This document shows, in pieces, positions 49,301 through 61,260 of a DNA stretch of 64,000 bases. The stretch's first letter is position 1. Each line of letters starts with the position of its first letter. The stretch is from Brachionus rotundiformis (taxonomy: Eukaryota; Rotifera; Eurotatoria; Ploima; Brachionidae): the NCBI GenBank assembly GCA_016802295.1, contig JAESIW010000129.1:678511-742510 (forward strand), given 5' to 3'. Made by a program: the position numbers and the translations under genes. The notes beneath the pieces were generated by a model that ran no database searches, had not been told where the DNA came from, and saw only the letters and a list, made by a program, of their open reading frames with translations.

Positions 49301-51028
49301 AATTTAAAAATTTATAAAAAAAGTAGCACATTTTATTTAATACCAAAAGTAATGATTCTATGCTCCGGTAAAAAAAATATATAGATCTTTTTTCTAAAAC
49401 AGACCTTGTCCGAGGTTCAACACTAGAAGCCATTTGATAGCATAATTTAAAATAGTGATAAATTTTTTAGTAACCTTTATGACCATTGTGCATGAAATGT
49501 AGGTGGTAATATTAATTAATTAAAAATCAATAATACAAATTTCTATCAATTTCTGTTTTTTATGCAACATGGAAAATCACGCTAAAAAAATTTATAAAAA
49601 TGGCATCTTGAAGTTGATAATCAATTCAAAACATCACTTAAATTCAAAGAGCTTTTCTTTAGATGTTATAATTAATCTGTAAGTCACAGATAATTTTAAA
49701 ATTTTTAAATCTATTAGCTCATTTTTGTAAAGTTTGTTTTTAAGTTATTTATTTCAAAAATATTGGTAGAAAAGAATTTATTTGTAAGTTAATATTTAAA
49801 TTTCGTTTAAGTTTAATTTTGAACGCTACTTTACAAATACTTTTGAAATAAATTAAAAGTAAACTTTACAGATAATTAGTTTATACATTTGAATTTAAAG
49901 ATCGATTTTATCAATGGATTGAAAGAAATTTTTGTAAAATTATTTATTTTTAAATTTACATTACATGTAAAGCGTATTACATTAAAATTACTTAAATAAA
50001 ATTAAAGATTAATTCAAATATCTAAAGATAACTTCTTTGAATTGATCATCAAGTTCAAGATACCAAAAAAATCACATATTTTTGAAGATAATATTTAAAT
50101 TTTAATAAACATATTCAACAATTAAAAAAGCTGGTTTTTTTTTGTAGGATTTTATTTAAAGCTAACCATGTTTAATCTTAACTTATTCTCATGAAAATTG
50201 AAATTTGAAATTTGAAAATAAATAAAATAAAAATACTTTAATTAGAATTTTTAATCAATTAAAATGCTTTAAATAAATAAAAATTTATATGATGGTAATT
50301 TCAGGTTGTTTCCAAACAAACTAATCGAACGATGTCAGAGTTAAAGAATTTAGAAAAATTATGGAGCCTGGTTCCAGACGAAGACTCTCTTATTTTTATA
50401 AACAACCATAATACTCAACGTGGAAATGATGGAATCGATCCGGTTATAACTTATAAAAATCCACGAGAGTACAAAATCGCTACTGCATTTATGCTAGCGT
50501 GGCCTTATGGCTTTGCTAAAGTAATGAGTAGCTACGACTTTAACGATATTTCCATTGGCCCTCCAGCAGATGATTATGGAAACACAAGAAATGTTACCAT
50601 TACCAAGTATCAAATGTTAAAATTTTTTTTTAAAAAAATTAATTTTTGCTTTTAAAAGAAATGATGAGTGTGGTAACGGATGGGTATGTGAACACCGCTG
50701 GAGGCAAATAGTTCAAATGGTAAAATTCAGAAGTTTGTCTATCGGTTATGGTGTAGAAAATTGGTGGGACAATAAAAGAAATCAAATTGCTTTCTCAAGA
50801 GGCAACATTTCCTTCATTGCCATTAACAATGATATTTATGATATGAATGCTGAAATAAAAACTGGACTTTCACCAGGAAAATATTGTGACATAATCAGTG
50901 GTGTGAAAAAAAATTCCCTTTGTACAGGACTGATTATAACAATTGATCAGAATGGAACTACAAGGATCAATATATCCAAAGAAGACCAAAACCCTATCAT
51001 AGCAATAAGCATAGAATCAAAATTGTAA
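46364..51028 (+). CDS. Alpha-amylase-like secreted protein, likely inactive
   Basis: Six exons: 46364-46494, 46570-46883, 46940-47204, 47260-47392, 50305-50606 and 50659-51028; all GT-AG with matching phases, giving 504 residues, normal for animal GH13 alpha-amylases. A signal peptide (LIFFFIFFTGLCYG) precedes the mature start. Family blocks are plain: VQLFEWKWSDIAAECERFLG, FRPWWQRYQPISYKL, YVDAVI, GVAGFRLDGVKYIWP, RPFIYQD, RVTEFKYAINL, NNHNTQRG, CEHRWRQI. The active site is altered. Catalytic Asp197 is kept (FRLD), but Glu233 is Asp (IYQD) and Asp300 is Asn (NHN). Asn100-His101 is Ser-Phe (VISFF) and His201 is Tyr. Residue numbers are those of mammalian pancreatic amylase. The frame is otherwise undamaged, so I infer a secreted pseudoenzyme or a very recent pseudogene. 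Intron 4 (2912 bp) holds a LINE relic and a foldback element. Confidence 0.85.
47863..48370 (+). pseudogene. LINE C-terminal fragment in amylase intron 4
   Basis: A degenerate frame reads LLIKRALGIKKFSRIRPLLE, a stop, then MRHKVFFLKQLKN. After a frameshift, an open stretch 48092-48370 contains VDTIKFIVAKIK and closes with YDLLNDLLKIDFYK. The sequence and order resemble the region downstream of the RT domain in invertebrate LINEs, where IK..LGI.K.S.....L is common. It lies in the same orientation as the host gene and is not part of the amylase coding frame. Confidence 0.5.
49602..50064. mobile_element. Foldback MITE in amylase intron 4
   Basis: The left end (GGCATCTTGAAGTTGAT, from 49602) and the right end (complement of the bases up to 50064) are imperfect reverse complements for about 75 bases. 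A second, inner pair of complementary arms lies at about 49728-49785 and 49825-49878, so most of the 463 bp can fold back. No coding capacity; the ends do not match the other foldbacks in the window. The target duplication was not resolved. Confidence 0.6.
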
Positions 51029-52577
51029 AGATTTACAATAAAAAATTTTTTAAATCAAAATTTTTCAATAAATATTATACAAAATGAACCTATTGAAGCC
51101 TTGTTAATTTTTCTCTAGCTTTATTAGCTTATGAAGTCTTTTCTTGTTTTAAGTCACAGATCTTGAATGAAAACCAATTTTTACTTTTCGGATTCTTTCT
51201 ATCCATATAGCCGTCCAATTTTTTAATTAAATATGATGCTCTTTTAACCAAAATACAATGAAACTTTGATACTGATTACTAGTTTCTTTGTGTATCCACT
51301 AGATTTCTATGAATCTACCATGGATATCTTGTACTAGTAAGATATCTCCACAATTTTGCTTATTATTATGCCATAGCTTTTTTTTTTCATTATATCTTTT
51401 TGAATATTTTAAAAATAAAAAAAATTAACAAGTTTATTTTTAAATTTTTATATCTTTCGAATTAAAAAATGTTTTGATTTTGATTATTTTAATTTTTACC
51501 AACTAGTAGCTAATTGACTGATTGGTATTATTATGCAATAACATATCGCTTGACCAAGTCTATCGACAAATAATTATTACAAGCAAATTGAGAGACAGTA
51601 ATAGGATAGTTAAATTTATATCAATGAATGATAAATTAAATTTTATGATTAAATTTTTGTTTTTAAACAAATTATAATTTTTTTTAATGTTTTTTTTATA
51701 TGCTTAAGGGTTTTTTTATAACAATGCCATATAACTCTTAACTTAAAAATTTGACTTTTGTTAAAATTTAATAAATAAATAAAAAATAAATAAATGGTAA
51801 ATAATTAGAAAAAGGAAATCATGTATTATATAGACAAAAAGTAATCAAATATAACAATTCTATTTTAAAAAAAGTGATAAAGCAAAAAACAAGATTATAG
51901 TAGCCAACTTATAGTTATTTAGAAGGCAGCTCATTCCAAGTCCTAAGTTATACTAAGGACCTTTAATATTGTTTTTGCCGAATTACTAATTAGACACTGA
52001 TAAGACTGGATAAGACTAGTAATTTAAAAACCATCTCTGTTCTAAACTTAATACCATGAACAATTTGATCCAATATTAAATTGTCTATTGAGGCTGCTGA
52101 ATACGCTTGCCATTTCATGTCATTTAGGATCAAGATTCCCGAGTCTTTCTGAATCCAGAATCTTGGGACAATGTGAGTTATATCATTCACTAAATTTTTC
52201 ATATATAAATTATTTTGAATCCCTTATTTTTACTGAAACTCATATTCTCGCATATCAGGCGAGTCGTTTCTTAAATACCAAACTGGTAGTAATTTAAATA
52301 TAAACATTATTTATTAGAAAAAATTAAAAATAAATTTATAAATTTTTATTATTTCTAAAATATTAAAAAAAAACTTAATAGCTTGGTTTGATTTTTTTAT
52401 ATTTGGATGAAAATAAAGATGAGTATTAATTTTTATTTATTATTTTTAAGATAAATCGACAACGAAAAAAAGTTAAAAGCATAGGAAAATTTTAATTCTT
52501 TTTTTTAAAAGTAAATAAATATTCTCGCAACATAATTGCTCGTTCGATGAATTTAATAAAAAAATTAAAACTATAAT
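51029..52577. other. Spacer between amylase-like gene and CCT6
   Basis: Two genes converge here, so the region should contain both 3' UTRs. AATAAA occurs at about 51039 and 51068, just after the amylase-like stop. Overlapping antisense open frames near 51990-52300 have no family resemblance. No gene supported. Confidence 0.4.
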
Positions 52578-54228
52578 TTATCCTTTTAGAGAAGACAAGC
52601 CGGCTCTCATTATCTCATCAACTAGCAGCAAATTACTGGCAATAATGGTTGCCGAGTGAATAATTTGTCTTTTAACTCTGTAATTGTCCAAAATGCCATG
52701 TTCAATTGGACACAAGGCACCACCTATTAAAATTCCCATTTATTTTTTCAAAATTTATTTTCTAGAGAAAAAAAATACCAGTTTTTAGGTCAACGCCAAC
52801 CAATTTTTTTGTAGACACATGAGCGTCATGTAGTTCAACCAGCACTGATTGCTGATCATGTCCAGCATTTTGAGCCAAGGTCTTTGGTACGACCAACATT
52901 GCTTCGGCAAAAGCAGCTACACCTAATCTTGCTTTACCCTTAACACTCTCTTTAAATGTATTCAACGCATCACTAATGGCTATTTCAAACGCTCCAGCAC
53001 CTGGAACAATAAACTTGTCCTCAATAGCATTGACCACGGCCTTTAATCCATCCTTTATGGCATCTTTTATCTGAATCATGGAATGCTTGTTTGGCGCTTT
53101 GATCAAAATGGTTACTGATTTTGGATTTTTGCATCCCTCAATGTAGGTGTATTTATCCTCTCCTAGGATGTGCTCGTAAACGTCCTCAGCATGGCCTAAA
53201 TTCTCTGGCAACAAGTCATCTACTGAATTGACAGCTACACCTCCACAAGCAAGAGTCAATCGCTCCATATTTCTTCGCTTGGCTCTTCGCATACCCATGA
53301 TTCCTTCGGCAGCCAGCATGTCCAATGACACCGGGTCAATGCCCTTTTGGTTGATCAACACAAAACCTTTGTTATTGCCATCACACACTTTTTTCTTCAA
53401 CTCAATTATTTTTTTCACTTTTTCATCAGTAAAAGCTCGCTCAGCAGCGACCAATTTGTCCCTTTCTTCAGCACTCTTGTAAAAAAAGCCCGAGTTTACC
53501 TCAGTCTTTTCATATTCAAGAGAAATGTTCGCGGTCAGAATGAAAGCATCTTTGACTCCTTTGGGCATGTCTGGATGTCTTGAGCCATGGTCCAAGACCA
53601 AGCCTCTTACTAGTTTGGTGTCCGATTCGGTCTTGTGCATCATTTCCATAATTTCCACCATGAACAAATCAATGGGCTTTCCCTCCTCGTGTATGGCCAG
53701 AACAGCATCAACCACAACATCTGTCAAATGTTCAGCAAGTTCAGGCGTGACTTTGGTCTGAAGTGAGCTTCGCGCCACCTGGGTCAGCATCTCACGATCA
53801 GCTTTGCAAGCCACTTTAACTTGTTCCAAAACCTCCAAGGCTTTTTGTCTGGCCAAGTCGAAACCTTCGACAATAATTCTTGGATGCAGACCCTCAGCTA
53901 TGTAGTTGTCCGCTTGTTTGAGCAACTCGGCAATTATCAGCACCGATGATGTAGTTCCATCGCCAGTGACATCATCTTGAGCAGTGGCAGTTCTGGCTAT
54001 CAGTGAAGCAGTTGGGTGCTGAATTTGCATTTCATGAAGCAGAACATTTCCGTCTTTGGTAATCTTGATATCACCAGAGCCGCTCACCAACATTTTCATG
54101 GTTCCCTTGGGGCCCAGATTGCTTTTTAGAATCTCTTGCAGGCCTTTGGCAGCCGATATGTTTATAGCCAGAGAGTGCGAGGCACGGGCTATTTCGGCTT
54201 TGGGGTTCAGCACAGACACGGCAGACAT
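52578..54228 (-). CDS. CCT6: T-complex protein 1 subunit zeta (CCT6)
   Basis: Two exons in coding order, 54228-52779 and 52723-52578, separated by a 55-bp intron; 531 residues, the same length as vertebrate CCT6. This is one of eight subunits of the cytosolic TRiC/CCT chaperonin that folds actin, tubulin and other proteins using ATP. The start MSAVSVLNPKAEIARA is the CCT6-specific N-terminus; a longer frame begins at a TTG two codons upstream but the ATG at 54228 is preferred. ATP-site motifs are NLGPKGTMKM, TKDGNVLLHE, DDVTGDGTTSSV and, near the end, VPGAGAFEIA. The last exon supplies DNYRVKRQIIHSATIIASNL and the C-terminal LSSLKG. Strong conservation and no lesions indicate a working housekeeping gene. 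It is divergent from POLH. Confidence 0.96.
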
Positions 54229-54778
54229 TATCAATTAAAGAGTTTAAATTTTGTATCTATTAAATAGAAAAACACATGTAAAATAAAATAAAAAAAAATT
54301 TAAATTCCTGAAAAATAATTTTCAAATAAAATCGTGATACAGTAACATTGGATACAGAGCTAGACTTAACATGCATATTTCTAGAAACTTAACAACAAAT
54401 GAATGAATTTAAACTCAACTTTAATCAAGTTTTTTATTCACGTTTATTTAAAATTTTAAAATAATAAAAATTATAATACATTTAGTACTGTTGGAATTTT
54501 TGCCTTATAAATCTGTTTTTTTTTTTTTTTTATTTCTTAAATACAATTTAATTATTCAAATATTTAAAATGTAGTCTTAATAAAATTAGAAAAATAAATT
54601 AATAAAATATATAAGTTATCTATTTTTATGATTTAAAGTTGATTTCATTTTCTAATATGGAAAAAAGCTATCTAAGCTTTAAAGACTAAAAACAGCGCTC
54701 ATTAAGAAAATTTTGCAAGATAAATAAAAAATTTAAAATTTAAAAGTTAAATTTTATTTTGCATATAATTTATTAAAA
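54229..54778. promoter_or_regulatory. Shared CCT6/POLH divergent promoter region
   Basis: A 550-bp AT-rich spacer separates the start codons of two divergently transcribed genes, so both promoters must lie here. No core element can be named with confidence; long T and A runs near 54520 and 54290 could act as nucleosome-free tracts. Confidence 0.4.
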
Positions 54779-57700
54779 ATGTCTCGTTTAAACGAACGAG
54801 TAATATGTTTAATAGATATGGACTGTTTTTATGTCCAGGTAGAGGAGATCGAGCAACCCGAGTACCGAGGAAAGCCGTGCGGTGTGTCCCAGTATAATCC
54901 TTATAAGGGCGGTGGGTAATTAAAATTTATTTTTACCATTAAAGTGGGTTAATTTATTAATTGCTTGTGCAGGCTGATAGCAGTTAATTATGAGGCGAGG
55001 AAGTTTGGTGTTAAGCGGGGAATGAGGGGCGAAGAAGCCAAAAAGCTATGTCCAGATTTTAATATTTTTTATGTGAGAGAAAAACGTGGCAAAGCCGATT
55101 TGACCAAATACCGCGAGGCTAGTCAAAAAATATTCGAAATAATCTTAAAGCATTGTGATAAGGTAGAAAAGGCCAGCATTGATGAAGCCTATTTGGACCT
55201 TACTGACTTGGTATTGGAGAGATTTCAGAATCAAACAGTCCGAGATGCCAAGTTTAGTGATTCGTTTGTCTATGGGTCTTTTTCCATTCAGCATCAAAAT
55301 GGTCTTTTATTTTAAATTAAAAATAAATAAATAAATCAATTTTCTTTAATTAGTTTATATTTTTAAGACCCGGAAAAAAATTTAGAAGCATGGTTGGACA
55401 TTAACTCGGACTTGAGTAGAGAATGCTCTGATGTTTTTTTGATAATTGGAGCTTGTATTGTGCAAGAAATTAGACAAGATATTAGAAATACTCTCGGCTT
55501 TCATTGTTCAGCAGGAATAGCTCATAATAAAGTAGAAACTAATTGTTCATATTTTTAAAAAGAATAATTTTATAAAAAAGACTTTGGCCAAACTTTGCGC
55601 TGGTCTAAACAAGCCTAATAAGCAAACTATTCTACCAACTAACAGTGTAGAGCCTTTATTGGCCACAATACCAATTAATAAAATGTAATCACAATTAAAT
55701 TATTAATACAGCAGTAATTAAAGAATACTAAAGAAAAAATTTAGGTGGAAAACTAGGCGCTGTGCTTCATGAACAAATGGGACTTAATACAGTTGGTGAT
55801 TTGGCTAGGCAAAGTGCTGATGATCTAATCAAATCCTTTGGAGAAAAGACTGGGTATGTAAATTTTTTTTGGTTTAGCTCTTAACCATTATTTCTTTACC
55901 ATTATTAAAAGCATAGGTAAAAATATAGTTTAAATCTAAAAATATGAACTTGTCTATTTTGATAACTAGCTGCCTGTACCATTTTGATGGTATTTATATT
56001 ACTAATCTTTACACACAGTCTGCTATCTGATATGACATCCTCAAATCCTATTCTATTAGATTGTGACTGTCTGGTAACATAGTCCTTAAGAATTTCAACT
56101 ACATCTTGCCAATTTCATGATTGACTTTGGAGATTCCTATTTCCAACCTGATCTGATCTTCTTACTCGTATCTGACTGATAATGGATTGATTAAATTTCA
56201 ATTCCTGGGTTTTGTCAACAAAACAAACCATTAAAAAATTGTACAAACAAGTCCTCTAAATGGAACATGATGCAATCACTTGACAAAATCTGCTAATTCT
56301 GCGCTAAATGCATTTCGCTCCTAAAAAGTAAAATTTATTTTCTGATAAATTTGAGGATTTCTCAACGAATGTTGGAATAAATGCAACTTGGTATCTTGTA
56401 CCATGCTGTATTTGATGACAGATTTTAACTTTTTGAAAAAAGTTATGAAATTTTTTAATGGTTTGTTCTATTCACAAAACCCAGGAATTGTAATTGAAGC
56501 TTCAATCTACTATCAGTCAGATATGAATAGGAATCTCTAAAATATGGACAAGAGTACCAAATATCACAAAACCCATTTTGTGTTGGCAATAGTTGTGTAT
56601 TGAATTATTCTAATCAAAATATATTAATTTGTTAGGACTTTCCAAATTTTATACCAATTCTAAATATCAGAGTCTATTCAACAAATTGCTGATTTCCACC
56701 AGCTCTTGATTGGGAAGGCAATATGTTACGAATTTTAATTTCTTTTATTTTTCCAATTTTTATCATTTTCGTAAATTTTTTTGAAATATTGCACAAAAAA
56801 TATAAAAATATGAAAATATAAGAACGAAAATTTTTTGACATATTGCCTTCCCAATCTAGGGCTAGTGGAAATTAGATTTATTGTATTCTTATTTTCCAAA
56901 CAATTGATAAGCTAAAAATTTAAAAATAAATCAAACTTAAATAGCTTTACGAATGTTGTATTGAAAAATATGTTTGGATCAGGAAATATTTGATAGTAAA
57001 TTTTACTATTAAATATTTTTATCATAAATAGGATCAATTAGAATGATTTAATGAAAACTAATAAAGTAATTTCTTTTATGCAAGAAAGTGGTTAAATCAA
57101 ATAAGCCATGGTATTGATCATGAAGCAGTGTTGTCCCGACAAGCAGCCAAATCAATCGGATGCAGCAAGAATTTTCGTGGTAAGCTTATTTTGAACAGTC
57201 GAGTTAAAGTTGAGCACTGGGTCAGGCAATTATGTGAGGAACTGGAAGAAAGATTGGATTTGGACAGGAAGAATAATAGCAGAGAACCAACACTATTGGT
57301 TTTGCACATTAACAATGAAGCAGGAACCTTTTCCAAGTCTACACAGATCAATACTAGTAGATACACGGCAAGCTACTTTGTCTCATTGGCCCTAGAAGCT
57401 TTGAATGGGTATAATAAGTCCAAGAATAAGGATGACTGGCAACCTGCAATTTATACTCTGGGAATATCTGCTGGAAAATTTGTAGAACTTGGTAAAAACA
57501 AACAATCAAACTCAATAGAAAGATTTTTTAGTTCAAAACCAGAAGCAAATCAAGCTTGTTCATCTGCCAATTTGGATAAAGAGGACCCGGTAAACTCAGA
57601 CGAAATTTCAATTTTAAATGAAGAATCTGGTTCGAGTAATGTGGCTACTTCCAGTGAGTCTTCGAATAAAATGGACATACGTAGCCTGCTATTAAAGCAA

Positions 57701-58141
57701 AAAGAAAAAGCTAAGACTGATGATGAAAGCGATCAGGACACTCAAGATTTTGATGATGGTGATGCCATTATTGAAATTGACCATGGGAATAAGATAGAAA
57801 AACAAAAAGATAAAATAGATGAATTTTTCAAAAAAAATACTCAAACTGAGTCCAATACCAACTATGATGATGTTGATTATGTTCTATGTGAAAAATGTAA
57901 TACAAAAATTCTGTGCTGGGAAATGCCGGAACATGAAGATTTTCATTTTGCTCAAATGCTATCAAAAGAAGAGAATCAGACAAATTTTGTAAATAGTAAA
58001 AAACGAATGGCCGATCAAACCCCAGATAAGGAATCTGGAAAGAATAAAAGTGCCAAAAGTGGAAAAAAATTAAAATCCGAGCTTGGCGAAGCGCTCAAGT
58101 CAAGTGTTAACTCCATTGATAGCTATTTTAAAAAGAAATAA
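54779..58141 (+). CDS. POLH: DNA polymerase eta
   Basis: Six exons: 54779-54915, 54973-55301, 55368-55531, 55581-55684, 55734-55853 and 57085-58141; 636 residues. A Y-family translesion polymerase, which in animals copies past UV-induced cyclobutane dimers. The palm has LIDMDCFYVQVE (first metal-binding Asp and Glu) and ASIDEAYLDL (the S-I-D-E catalytic box near residue 112). FHCSAGIAHNK, LAKLCAGLNKPNKQT and IKNLGGKLGAVL are eta-type. The tail carries a ubiquitin-binding zinc finger (CEKCNTKILCWEMPEHEDFH, about residues 552-577) and ends in SIDSYFKKK, a PIP-like PCNA contact; two further PIP-like sites (IERFFSS, IDEFFKK) lie before it. Intron 5 is 1231 bp and holds two foldback elements; other introns are 49-66 bp. 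The exon 5 acceptor at 55733 was preferred over one at 55745 because only it keeps frame. POLR1C follows after 182 bp. Confidence 0.94.
56125..56545. mobile_element. Foldback element A in POLH intron 5
   Basis: Arms at about 56131-56240 and 56444-56536 are imperfect reverse complements of roughly 90-110 bases, sharing blocks such as AGATTCCTAT, ATCTGACTGATA, AATTCCTGGGTTTTGT and AACAAACCATTAAAAAATT. The loop is about 200 bases. No coding sequence. Exact ends and target duplication were not resolved. Confidence 0.6.
56692..56873. mobile_element. Foldback element B in POLH intron 5
   Basis: The 35-base ends 56692-56726 and 56839-56873 are reverse complements at 32 of 35 positions and include GATTGGGAAGGCAATATGT. 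The interior is AT-rich. At 182 bp it is a typical small MITE. No clear target duplication. It lies about 150 bp after element A but its ends are unrelated, so two independent insertions are likely. Confidence 0.65.
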
Positions 58142-58323
58142 CTAGATCCTTTAAATTTTAAATTGTAAATTTTTCACTCATATTTAATATCTATTATAAG
58201 TACATTTTTTAATATATGTATAAATTTATTTTTTTTTGAATTTAACTCAAAACTGCTCTTTAAAAAGCATTTATTAAAAATTATTTAAAAAAAAAAGTTC
58301 AATTTTATTTAAAATAGATAAAA

Positions 58324-60364
58324 ATGACCGGAAAGAGTAAAAAAAGTCAAGAGGATATAATTCACGAATTAAGAACTAGGGTCAAATTGCAGGACTATGG
58401 TGTGGAAAATGTGACTTTACAAATTTTTAATTAGTATTTATTTAAATTTAATTGTTGCCAATAGACCCAAAGTACAGACTATCCGGGCACATATGAAAAT
58501 TATGACGATGCATGGGATTTTGAAAAATTTAAAAAAAACTTCAAAATTGATATAAAAAACTATTCATTGGATGACAAGATGGAAATGACTTTTGACATGG
58601 TCGGCATAGACGCTTCCATAGCCAACTCATTTAGGCGCATCCTTCTTGCCGAAGTTCCAACTATGGCAATCGAAAAAGTCCTCATATACAACAACACATC
58701 AGTAATTCAAGACGAGGTGCTAGCTCACAGACTCGGCTTGATTCCACTAAAGGCCGACCCGAGCCAGTTTAAATTCAAATCAAATCGTAATTTAAAAGTT
58801 TAATCAATTAATTATTGAATCTTATTTTTGGAAAAGCTGACGGAGACAACCTGGAAGATGATACTCTAGAGTATGAACTAAAGATTAAATGCAAATTGCT
58901 TAAAAATGCCGACAAAGAAGATAAAAAATCCTATATTGATTCAAAAGGTATTCATTTGAACTAATCTAGAAGTAGAAATTGGATTAGTAGTTCTTGCTGT
59001 GGCATCTAACATGAAGAGTGTCTGATTACTCTGTTTGGAAAAAACCATTTCCAGCGCTCACTGCAGCTGCAAAATTGTATCTACCTTGAGCAGGATCTAT
59101 TTACCAGATCTCTGATTAGATTTACCATTTCTATTCCATTCACTTTTTTGGACATTTCAGTCAAATCTCCTCTCACTCTTTTTTCACTAAACCTTGTCAA
59201 ACCCAATCTAGCTAGCCTTAATTCAAAGGACATACTTCTAAGCGACACAGAGATCTTTGCTGCCCGTTTTTGCACTTTTTCCAACGCTATACATCTACCA
59301 TCTTGAGACTTGCAGACATTTTGATTATTTATTTAGATAAATATGTTCATTATGTTTTTAAGTTCTGTCCAGTCACATTAAATGGATCCCAATTGGAAAT
59401 CAAGCAGAAAAAGTAAACATTTGACCAGATTTTTATTCATGAGTACATTTTTTGCTTTAGTTTAATTTTTTTTTAGTTAAAAAAATAAATTTTTAATTAA
59501 AAATAATCAAAAATTAAATTAATTACTAAACAATTAAAATTACATGTTGAAAAACTGTTTTAATTAAGTAAAATTTTTGACAAAGAGTGTATTCATGAGG
59601 CAAAAATTTCGCCTTTTAATTAATTTTAGATAAAAATAATTTTTCTAGTTCAGATCGGAAGACGTATGTCCTGTTTGGGGAGATATCCTGGTGGCAAAAA
59701 TGAATCCAGGCCAAGTAATTCAGCATTTAATATTTAAATCAATTTTAATTTAATTAAAACTATTCAGGAACTAGATCTAAAACTGCTTGCTGTCAAAGGC
59801 ATTGGCAAAGATCACGCAAAATTCTCTCCAGTTGGTAGGAAATTTCCAATTGTTGGTTAATTATTTTAAAATTTTTTCCACTTAGCAACCGCATATTACA
59901 GACTGTTGACCGAAATCGTTCTAAAAAAAGAGTTCTACGACGACCAGGCCGAAAGACTAAGATCTTGTTTTTCACCAGGGGTTATTAAAATAGTCGATGA
60001 TGACAAAAAAGAGGGTAATTTGATTGAATAAATTAGAAAAAAGCAATTTTTAAATTAATAATTTATTAACTAGGTAGAACAAAAGCAGTTGTTGACAACC
60101 CTCGATTAGACACTTGCAGCAGACAAGTCTATATGCATGAGGAGTTTAAGGATTTTGTTGAAGTAAACAAAATTAGAGATCACTTTATCTGTAAGCTTGA
60201 TAGAACAAAGTTATCTATTTGTTTCTTTTTTTTTAATAATTGATCAAGTTTCAATTGAGTCAACAGGTGCAGTAAGCTGCGAAAACTTGATGAGAGAAGC
60301 GATCAATATTCTAATAAGCAAAGCTCAAAATTTATTAAATGAAATAAACTCGAAAAAAAATTAA
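58324..60364 (+). CDS. POLR1C: RNA polymerase I/III subunit RPAC1
   Basis: Nine exons: 58324-58410, 58465-58786, 58837-58947, 59363-59412, 59649-59714, 59768-59834, 59886-60014, 60074-60190 and 60249-60364; phases agree, 354 residues (vertebrate about 346). RPAC1 (AC40) pairs with RPAC2 as the alpha-like dimer that nucleates assembly of RNA polymerases I and III, which make rRNA, tRNA and 5S RNA. Landmarks: DYPGTYENYDDAWD, then the alpha N-terminal domain with FDMVGIDASIANSFRRILLA and EVPTMAIEKV, AHRLGLIPLKADP, HIKWIPIGNQ, VKGIGKDHAKFSPVATA, DNPRLDTCSRQ and the closing SIESTGAVSCENLM. Intron 3 (415 bp) holds an antisense LINE tail; other introns are short. No lesions; a functional housekeeping gene. 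Confidence 0.95.
58960..59290 (-). pseudogene. LINE C-terminal tail in POLR1C intron 3
   Basis: On the minus strand an open stretch reads EKVQKRAAKISVSLRSMSFE, then RLARLGLTRFSEKRVRGDL. This is the common tail of many LINE polyproteins (VQ.R..K....LR..S...RL..LGL....RR.RGDL). After a frameshift, FFPNRVIRHS, another usual tail motif, follows. The RT domain is absent, so this is a truncated insertion, opposite in direction to the host gene. Confidence 0.7.
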
Positions 60365-61260
60365 AATAAATTAACTTCTTAATTTGTTTAATTTGTTCTA
60401 GAGCCAACAAGTTTTGTTTTTTCAAAGTGCTAAAATTTTTTTGTTGAATAAAAAAAATAAAATAAAATTATGGCATTTTTTATTAAATGACAAAATAAGA
60501 TTATGTATACGAAAAAATAAATTAATCACTAAAATAAATTCTGCACCATTATTTTTAATAAAACATAGATTAAAAGATTTTTTAGTTCTTTTATTTTTTA
60601 AATTACCAAGTTAATAATACATTAAGGTTGTTCTTGTAGCTTAATTCATTAATTAAAAATTATTATCACAAATTTATATTTTTTTTTTTTTGTTAAATTA
60701 AATAGAATAAGACAGCTTTCAAATTTTTGCATTTATAAATTTTTTTTAAAGAATTTTAAGCCTGATAGTCTCGTTTCGTGAGAAGCATCACTTTGAAGAC
60801 AGCAGCCAAAAGGAATCAGATTTAATTACTTTTAATTGATGAACGTGTTTGGCAAATGCAATTTCCTTGGTAAATGTTTAATGTTTTTCACATAAATTGA
60901 TAACTATTGAAAAAACACACTGTCCCACTCTGTAAATTAATTTAAGCAATTATATATTAACGAATAATATTAATATTAATAATATATGGATTAATAGTTT
61001 TAATATTTAAGTCTTATAAAATTTTATCTAATTTGTTTTTACATTTATCAATGGTTTCAGATTTAGATTCAATAATTGGTTCATGAATGGTGGTAAATAA
61101 AAAATAATCGAACTTAATACATTTAGATTTAATAAACTTTGCTAAAACTTAATAATAATAACAAAGAATATTTTTTTTTTAAATTTCCAATTGGTTCCAA
61201 TCTTTTTGTGAACAAGTTGGACTTTGGCAAACAGTTTTTTACGAGTTTCTTTTTATTTTA
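60365..61260. other. Spacer after POLR1C
   Basis: AT-rich; a 66-codon frame at 60414-60614 is low complexity and rejected. No signal beyond ordinary AT runs. Confidence 0.35.

Noticed and set aside
60414..60614. 66-codon frame after POLR1C
   Set aside because: Low-complexity AT-rich frame within the likely 3' UTR; no motif.
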